Shown: positions 58,889 to 64,000 of the stretch, piece after piece
How positions within the stretch are numbered: the first letter of the stretch is position 1
Layout: each line of letters starts with the position of its first letter
NCBI GenBank assembly: GCA_964608315.1
Contig: CAZSNF010000002.1
Coordinates: forward strand, 1-64,000
DNA length: 64,000 nucleotides
Direction: 5' to 3'
From: VXPQ01 sp964608315
GTDB taxonomy: Bacteria; Bacteroidota; Rhodothermia; Rhodothermales; VXPQ01
Program-made: the position numbers and the translations under genes
The notes under the pieces: model-generated
Databases searched by the model: none
Seen by the model: only the letters and a program-made list of their open reading frames with translations
Told to the model about the DNA's origin: nothing

Positions 58889-61840
58889 ATGACCACGCAT
58901 AGAATCGTTGCGGGCGCCGTTTTTCTGTTCGCGCTCGTATTGTACGGGCTTACCGTAGCGCCGACCGCTTCTTTCTGGGATGCGGGCGAATTTATCGCCA
59001 TCGCCAACCTGCTTGAGGTATCCCACCCTCCCGGCGCGCCGTTCTACATGCTGGTCGGGCGTTTCTTTTCCATGTTCGCGCCCACAGAGTACGTGGCGCT
59101 TTCCGTAAACTTCGTGTCTGTGCTGGCCAGCGCCGTTACGGTTTTGCTTACGCACCTGATTATCGTCCGGCTCGTGCGCGAATGGCAGGTTCAGGAGCGC
59201 GGCGACGAGGATCCCTCCCCCGAACACCGCATCGCCGCGCTGACGGGCGGCGTCATCGGAGCCATCGCGTTCGCCGCCACAGATTCGTTCTGGTTCAATG
59301 CCGTCGAAGCCGAAGTCTACGGTCTCTCGATGTGTTTCACGGCCCTGGTGGTCTGGCTGGTCATGAAATGGAGCGAGGAGACCCGCAAGGAAGAGCGGGC
59401 CTTCGCCGGAGATCAGCGCCCGACGGGACGGTACGCACACCGCTACCTTGTGCTCATTTCCTACCTGGTGGGCCTTGCCATCGGGGTGCATCTGCTCAAT
59501 TTGCTGGCCGTATTCTTCATTGCCCTGATCGTTTATTTTACAGAAATCGACAAGCCTTCCTGGGGCATGGCGCAGCGGTGGCGCGGCATACTTTGGACCG
59601 GATGTATTTCGGTCGTCGTTTTTCTGATCGTATACCCCGGCGTCGTTCAGTATTTGCCGTCCATGGCCGGACAAACAGGGAGCCCCGTACTGTTTACGCT
59701 GTTCGTGATCGCCGCCGCCGCTTTCGGCGTATGGCATACGCACAAACGAGGGTGGGCCCCGGCCAATCTTGCGGCCTTGAGTTTTGCGGTTGTCCTGATA
59801 GGGTATTCGACCTATGCCCTGATCTTCATTCGCAGCGCCGCCGATCCGCCGATCGACGAGAACGATCCGGAAACGACCGAGGCCATCGTTTCCTATCTGA
59901 AACGCGAACAATATGGCCAATTGCCGCTTCTGAAGGGGCATTCGTTCGACAACCGAACCCGTAACATTGATTTCTCGCAGGAGAAATTCTTTCCCCGCAG
60001 GCATTCGCCGGAACCGTCGCATCATGCCTTGTATGCGCAGTACGATTCGGACTGGCAGTTCTTTTGGGACTACCAGATTAACCATATGTACGTCCGCTAT
60101 TTCCTGTGGCAATTCGTGGGTCGGGCAAGCGATGAGCAGAATGCGCCGTACGCCACCGGGTTCGGGTTTATCGACAAGCGTATTTGCGAAAATCATCGCC
60201 GGGCCTCCGGTCAGGACTTATGTTTGCCGGACGAGGAAATCCGTTTTGTCGCCGAGGAAGCCGGGAGCAACGAGCAGTTCGCGACAGCGCCTTCCACTCG
60301 GGCGTCCCGCAACGGGTATTATGCGTTGCCCCTGATTCTCGGGCTGCTCGGCGCCGGATTTCACTTCCGCCAGGACTGGCGGCGGGCATTGAGCGTGCTT
60401 GCGCTATTTCTCATCACGGGCGTCGGCATTATCGTATATCTGAACCAGACGCCGTTGCAGCCTCGTGAGCGGGACTATGCCTATGTCGCCAGTTTCTTCG
60501 CTTTTTCCTTCTGGATAGGACTGGGGGCCGTCAGCCTGCTTTATTCCTTGCGCGGAATGCTTGAGAAAAGGTGGGATCGGTCGAAGGTTCGCGGCGCCAT
60601 GCTGGCGGCGGGCGCGATCCTGTTTCTTGCCGTGCCTGCCTGGATGGTGCAGGAAAACTGGTTCGAACACGACCGTTCCGGCAATTACGTGGCGCCGGAT
60701 TACGCCTGGAATCTGCTGAACGGGCTGGAGGAAGAAGCCATCCTGTTCACGAACGGGGACAACGACACGTTTCCGCTCTGGTATTTGCAGGAGGTCGAGG
60801 GCGAGCGCCGGGATGTGCGCGTCGTGAACTTGTCGTTGCTCAATACGTCCTGGTATATCCGGCAACTCAAGCATCAATGGTCGCGGGAATCGGCGCCGAT
60901 TTCGTTCACCATGTCCGATGAGATGATCGACCAGATCCGCGTGGCGCCCTGGACGCCGCGGGAGATCGAACTGCCGGCGAATACAGATCGGTTTGCCCCG
61001 GAATCCGAGATGTTCCTTCCTGGCGTCGCCGACACCAGTTTGATCATGAACCCGATGCGCTGGCGGCTGGAAGGTCGGCCTTATAACGACGAGTACAGCA
61101 TGTTGTACGTTGCCGATCAGGCCTCTCTGGACATTGTGGCCACCAATGCGCAAGAAGGGTGGCGTCGGCCCGTGTATTTTGCGGTGACGGTCAGCCCGGA
61201 CGGCCAACTCGGCTTGCAGGATTTTTTCCATCTTGAAGGACAAGCGCTGAAAATCGTGCCTGTTCGGCATGGCGAGCCGTTCGGGCGCGTCGTACCGTCC
61301 GTTGCGCCGCGCGTTCTGGAGCAGTTCCGGTTCCGCAATCTGAATGACCCGACGGTCTATTACGACGAAACGACCCGGAGAATGGTGGATAATTACCGGA
61401 ATATTTTCGCCCACACCGCCCAGTCGCTTGCTTTGGTCGGAGAAGGAGAACAGGCGGCCGCCTTGCTTGACACGCTGATGACCAGGGTCCCGTTCGATAC
61501 GATTCCCGGCGACGAACAATCGTACCTGTTGCTGGCGCGAGCCTGGTTTGAAACCGGTTATGTCGAAAAGGCGGTTGACGTGGCGAAAGGCGCCGAACCG
61601 CTGCTCCTGAGGCGCCTCGAACGGGCGACGACACCCCGCGAGTTGGAACGCGCCGGATCGTATTTGCAAATACTCCGGGGTATTTATCTCCAGGTGAACG
61701 ATTACGAAGCAGCAGCAGCGCTCAGCGGACGCCTTGCGGACATTTTCGAGGACTCCACGCTCAGGAGGTCTGCGGAAGAGTATCGGGCAGCGGACGAGCG
61801 ATACGAAGAATCCCTTGAGGGGGAGACCAGCCCCGAATAG
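58889..61840 (+). CDS. DUF2723 membrane protein (GT-C-like, TMEM260-related)
   Basis: 983 residues. The N-terminal half is polytopic with the family opening LYGLTVAPTASFWDAGEFIAIANLLEVSHPPGAP, where the Asp-Ala-Gly-Glu and His-Pro-Pro residues are typical of GT-C mannosyltransferase-like proteins; AATDSFWFNAVEAEVYGLSM follows. The periplasmic second half contains TNGDNDTFPLWYLQEVEGERRDVRVVN and ends in TPR-like helices. Family members are widespread in Bacteroidota and likely transfer a sugar to proteins. First core gene after the defence island. Confidence 0.88.
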   Translation: MTTHRIVAGAVFLFALVLYGLTVAPTASFWDAGEFIAIANLLEVSHPPGAPFYMLVGRFFSMFAPTEYVALSVNFVSVLASAVTVLLTHLIIVRLVREWQVQERGDEDPSPEHRIAALTGGVIGAIAFAATDSFWFNAVEAEVYGLSMCFTALVVWLVMKWSEETRKEERAFAGDQRPTGRYAHRYLVLISYLVGLAIGVHLLNLLAVFFIALIVYFTEIDKPSWGMAQRWRGILWTGCISVVVFLIVYPGVVQYLPSMAGQTGSPVLFTLFVIAAAAFGVWHTHKRGWAPANLAALSFAVVLIGYSTYALIFIRSAADPPIDENDPETTEAIVSYLKREQYGQLPLLKGHSFDNRTRNIDFSQEKFFPRRHSPEPSHHALYAQYDSDWQFFWDYQINHMYVRYFLWQFVGRASDEQNAPYATGFGFIDKRICENHRRASGQDLCLPDEEIRFVAEEAGSNEQFATAPSTRASRNGYYALPLILGLLGAGFHFRQDWRRALSVLALFLITGVGIIVYLNQTPLQPRERDYAYVASFFAFSFWIGLGAVSLLYSLRGMLEKRWDRSKVRGAMLAAGAILFLAVPAWMVQENWFEHDRSGNYVAPDYAWNLLNGLEEEAILFTNGDNDTFPLWYLQEVEGERRDVRVVNLSLLNTSWYIRQLKHQWSRESAPISFTMSDEMIDQIRVAPWTPREIELPANTDRFAPESEMFLPGVADTSLIMNPMRWRLEGRPYNDEYSMLYVADQASLDIVATNAQEGWRRPVYFAVTVSPDGQLGLQDFFHLEGQALKIVPVRHGEPFGRVVPSVAPRVLEQFRFRNLNDPTVYYDETTRRMVDNYRNIFAHTAQSLALVGEGEQAAALLDTLMTRVPFDTIPGDEQSYLLLARAWFETGYVEKAVDVAKGAEPLLLRRLERATTPRELERAGSYLQILRGIYLQVNDYEAAAALSGRLADIFEDSTLRRSAEEYRAADERYEESLEGETSPE

Positions 61841-61910
61841 CCTGTCGGCAGGGGCAGGCGCCAGCGGCGCCGCCATTTTTTGCAGAAAAATGAAAAATTT
61901 GCATAAGGGG

Positions 61911-61942
61911 TTGGCATGATACATTTTTTGTCGTATATTTAG
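61911..61942 (+). promoter_or_regulatory. Bacteroidota-type promoter of the cold-shock gene
   Basis: TTG (61911-61913), 20 bases of spacer, then TATATTTAG (61934-61942), close to the consensus TTG-N19-21-TAnnTTTG. It leaves a leader of about 100 bases before the ATG, as is common for cold-shock genes. Confidence 0.65.
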
Positions 61943-62045
61943 TATGTCCCGGATTTTTGCCCGAAATTCGGAACGATCCACAATCATTGCGCGCCATAAG
62001 CCAGCCGCTTGCCGCCAAACCATCCCGAATTTCAAAAACATTGTC

Positions 62046-62339
62046 ATGAGTACGCACCAGAGCGTCGTAAAGTGGTTCGACGCCAAAAGAGGTTACGGAT
62101 TTATCGTGAACCCGGACGGAGGAGCAGACATTTTTGTACATTACTCCTCAATCCAGACAGAAGAACGGTTCAAAACCTTGTCCAAGGAACAAGGCGTTAC
62201 GTTCGATCTGGAGGAAGGCGCCAAGGGGTTGCACGCCGTGAATGTCGTTCCCGCCGAGCAGGAGAATTATGACGATTACTCCTGGGAAGATGACGAGACT
62301 CCCCCTGAAGCAGAGGAATATCCCGAGGAGCCATACTAA
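62046..62339 (+). CDS. Cold-shock domain protein with acidic tail
   Basis: 97 residues: VVKWFDAKRGYGFIVNPDGGADIFVHYSSIQ carries RNP1 (KRGYGFI) and RNP2 (DIFVHY), followed by a shortened OB fold and an acidic, tyrosine-containing tail (ENYDDYSWEDDETPPEAEEY). Binds single-stranded RNA or DNA. ATG at 62046 gives the MSTHQSVVKWFD start; longer readings enter the untranslated leader. Confidence 0.95.
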   Translation: MSTHQSVVKWFDAKRGYGFIVNPDGGADIFVHYSSIQTEERFKTLSKEQGVTFDLEEGAKGLHAVNVVPAEQENYDDYSWEDDETPPEAEEYPEEPY

Positions 62340-62396
62340 GGCCCGCGGGCCCTTTTCCTCAGGCGATCGTTTGTTTTTTGCAGGCGCGTTCCTGTT

Positions 62397-62852
62397 ATGC
62401 CGTTCGCATTCTCCGACAAGGACTTCGATCGCATCGCTACCGTGCTGGGCGTACCGGCTCGGCGCGAACCTGCTGTGGTCCGCTATGAACTGCTGGATCA
62501 GGCAAGCGGACGGCGGCTCTCGCTGGAAATCACGCCCGAACTTGATCTCCCTGGAGCAGTAGGGGAAGATCAAGCCAATAACCTCATTTCCGTATACGCT
62601 ATCGGTTCGTTTCTGCAACTCCAGGGATGCACGGGATTTATCGCCAGCGAGGAGTTGGGCGAAGTCCTTTTCTTTGCGCGCCGCGCGGGCGTTGCGCATG
62701 GACTCGTGATCGAACGGGAAGCGGGATGTTCGCTGTATTCGAACGTGGACGAACGGCTGCTCTCCGCCGATTTCACGCTGTTGGCCCCCGAACTCGTCAT
62801 GAGCAGCGTTGCGCTTTCGATGACCGAGACGCTCTTCGACGACCTTCGTTGA
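62397..62852 (+). CDS. Hypothetical protein upstream of ybeY
   Basis: 151 residues, no signal peptide or membrane segment. It has a sequence like a beta-sandwich (RRLSLEITPELDLPGA, ISVYAIGSFLQLQG, GLVIEREAGCSLYSNVDE) and ends SVALSMTETLFDDLR. No family is recognised. The stop overlaps the ybeY start by one base (TGATG), so it is co-translated with ybeY and may share its role in ribosome maturation, which is inference. Confidence 0.7.
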   Translation: MPFAFSDKDFDRIATVLGVPARREPAVVRYELLDQASGRRLSLEITPELDLPGAVGEDQANNLISVYAIGSFLQLQGCTGFIASEELGEVLFFARRAGVAHGLVIEREAGCSLYSNVDERLLSADFTLLAPELVMSSVALSMTETLFDDLR

Positions 62853-63322
62853 TGTCCGGGGATACAACCGATCCGGAAGGCGAATTCACTGTAGCGTTGC
62901 AGCATGCGTCCTGTGGCCTTCCTGCGGATCGTTTTCGTCGCGTTTTGACGCATGTGCTGTCTGCCGAGGGGATTGCGGTTCGCCATCTTTCGCTGGTGGT
63001 GGCCGGTCGCGAGATCGTGCAGGATATGCACCGGCGCTACCTGAACCGCGAGGAGCCTACGGACGTGCTGGCTTTTGACTATGGCTCCGAAGAGCCGGGC
63101 CCGAAGGCGCCTGCGGTGGACGGAGAAATCTACATTGATTTCGATACGGCCCGCGAACGTTGCCGGGAATTCGGGGCGGACGAAGAGGAGGAAGCCATGC
63201 GCTATGCGATCCACGGCCTCTTGCACCTGATTGGCTACCGCGACAAAACGCCGGCGGATAAAGCGAGAATGCACGAGATCGAAGACCGGTACTTGCGCGC
63301 AACTGGGTATTTTCCGGCATGA
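62852..63322 (+). CDS. ybeY: Endoribonuclease YbeY
   Basis: 156 residues of the UPF0054 family with the zinc motif MRYAIHGLLHLIGYRDKTPADKARMHEIED near 120; the third histidine of the HGxLHLxGYDH pattern is replaced by D (GYRD), as is common in Bacteroidota. It is required for 16S rRNA 3' maturation and ribosome quality control. The ATG at 62852 lies in the stop of the preceding gene, and REEPTDVLAFDYG fits the family. Confidence 0.92.
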   Translation: MSGDTTDPEGEFTVALQHASCGLPADRFRRVLTHVLSAEGIAVRHLSLVVAGREIVQDMHRRYLNREEPTDVLAFDYGSEEPGPKAPAVDGEIYIDFDTARERCREFGADEEEEAMRYAIHGLLHLIGYRDKTPADKARMHEIEDRYLRATGYFPA

Positions 63323-63443
63323 CGGGCAGGAATTTTCGTTTTTATGGTCTTATCCATTGATAATTTCCCGTCAATTCCGTAATACGAAGAAGTGCGCGTA
63401 TGCGCGGCGTCGCAAAGTTTTATTCAATGCAGGGGGTATCCTG

Positions 63444-63758
63444 ATGCAAACACAGATTACGGCCCGTCATTTCGATGCGTCTCCGGCGCTTAAGGAATAC
63501 GCCGAGGCCCGATTGGCGAAACTGGAGCGGGTGTACGACGGCATCACAGAGGTGCGCATCGTATTCTCCGGGAATGGCCACCCGGACAAGGTCAAATCCG
63601 CGGAGGTTATTGTGCATGTGTACCAGCAGACGCTCGCTGCTACGAGCGACGGCGCTACGCATGAGGAGGCGCTTGACGAGTGTACGCGGATCCTTCGCCG
63701 ACGGCTCAAGAAGTACAAGGCGCGGTTGCGGTCCACCAATCAACATTATCAAAAATAG
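63444..63758 (+). CDS. hpf: Ribosome hibernation promoting factor, short form
   Basis: 104 residues of the RaiA/HPF family: ITARHFDASPALKEYAEARLAKLERVYDGITEVRIVF, AEVIVHVYQQTLAATSDGATHEEALDECTRILRRRL and a basic tail KKYKARLRSTNQH. It binds the 30S decoding centre to stall ribosomes. The length is that of the short form without the C-terminal dimerisation domain. AGGGGG lies 10 bases upstream of the ATG at 63444. Confidence 0.93.
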   Translation: MQTQITARHFDASPALKEYAEARLAKLERVYDGITEVRIVFSGNGHPDKVKSAEVIVHVYQQTLAATSDGATHEEALDECTRILRRRLKKYKARLRSTNQHYQK

Positions 63759-63760
63759 TT

Positions 63761-64000
63761 ATGCCTACGTCCATGACGCTGGCGCAGCGCCTGGAGGCGA
63801 ACCGCGATCTCGCCTTTGATTTGCTGCGCATTTATCTCGGGATTGGACTCCTGGTCCGGGGTCTGTTTTTTTTGATTCGCCCTGATGCTTTTACTGCGCT
63901 GGTGGCCGGTAGCGAGGCCTCTATTCTTGCTTCGCCCACCGTCATGCATATCGCGACGGGCGTACATCTGCTGGGCGGGGCCATGCTGGCCATCGGATTG
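63761..64000 (+). CDS. DoxX-like membrane protein (truncated by window end)
   Basis: The first 80 residues: a basic head QRLEANRDLAFDLLRIYLGI, two hydrophobic segments (LGIGLLVRGLFFLI and MHIATGVHLLGGAMLAIGL). The layout resembles the DoxX/quinol oxidase small subunit family. A T8 run lies in the coding region. The gene continues past the window. Confidence 0.6.
   Translation, partial: MPTSMTLAQRLEANRDLAFDLLRIYLGIGLLVRGLFFLIRPDAFTALVAGSEASILASPTVMHIATGVHLLGGAMLAIGL

Noticed and set aside
58748..60196. 482-codon minus-strand frame
   Set aside because: Antisense to the DUF2723 gene, which has strong family motifs.
60404..62086. 560-codon minus-strand frame
   Set aside because: Antisense to the DUF2723 gene and the cold-shock promoter; no family pattern.
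1..64000. rRNA and tRNA genes
   Set aside because: No rRNA core sequence or tRNA T-arm (GGTTCRANNCC) with matching acceptor stem was found by eye; a dedicated covariance-model scan has not been run.
1..64000. CRISPR array
   Set aside because: The direct repeats seen (42578-42611 and 42978-43037) lack unique spacers of even length.

Overview
The window reads as a chromosomal segment of a high-GC member of the Bacteroidota, most likely of the Rhodothermales type. Evidence: PorV-like outer-membrane proteins and a protein with a type IX secretion (T9SS) style FlgD-like C-terminal tail, a DUF2723 membrane protein, a bacillithiol glycosyltransferase (BshA), ubiquitin-free small CcmB-CcmC-CcmE cytochrome maturation genes, generally weak Shine-Dalgarno sequences, and one clear TTG-N20-TAnnTTT promoter upstream of a cold-shock gene. 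No rRNA, tRNA or CRISPR array was recognised. The assignment is inference from gene content only.

Layout. 1-38.6 kb is mostly core genome: serA-engB-sucD and gatA (minus strand), tatA, aroA, an O6-alkylguanine transferase-like gene, a murB-ccmB-ccmC-ccmD-ccmE run, a frameshifted secreted Ig-like protein containing a C10 tract, mgtE and rsmA, a TPR protein, bioY, a CPBP protease, a four-gene cell-surface operon (lipoprotein, T9SS-tailed beta-propeller, two PorV-like barrels), an M50 protease, an aminotransferase, coaD, rsmD, PilM-like and pseudopilin-like genes, pdxJ, hicAB, era, pdxB, an outer-membrane barrel, bshA, a TonB-domain protein, a metallo-hydrolase, an LptF/G permease and rsmI. 58.9-64 kb returns to core genes: DUF2723, a cold-shock protein, ybeY, hpf and a truncated DoxX-like gene.

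Between rsmI and the DUF2723 gene lies a roughly 20-kb defence island (38.7-58.7 kb) with lower GC and different codon use in part. It carries, in order: a large N6-adenine methylase fused to an unknown N-terminal region with an overlapping PD-(D/E)xK nuclease gene; a three-gene overlapping unit (zeta-like kinase, small partner, DUF4062-GHKL-wHTH protein); fused remnants of a type I specificity subunit and a DUF1016 nuclease; a complete type I restriction operon with two half-size specificity subunits, RhuM, HsdM, HsdR and a YgjP-like metallopeptidase; and a 1641-residue Cap4-like nuclease/STAND ATPase resembling Avs-type phage sensors.

The most unusual non-coding feature is a family of dispersed repeats. 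Two full copies (16056-16318 and 29896-30158) are both 263 bp, with 21-bp terminal inverted repeats, long internal foldbacks and compensatory base changes between copies; at least eight partial copies sit next to stop or start codons in the core half of the window. One end supplies the last four codons and stop of a TPR gene, and another copy supplies the ribosome-binding site and start codon of pdxB. The repeats are absent from the defence island.
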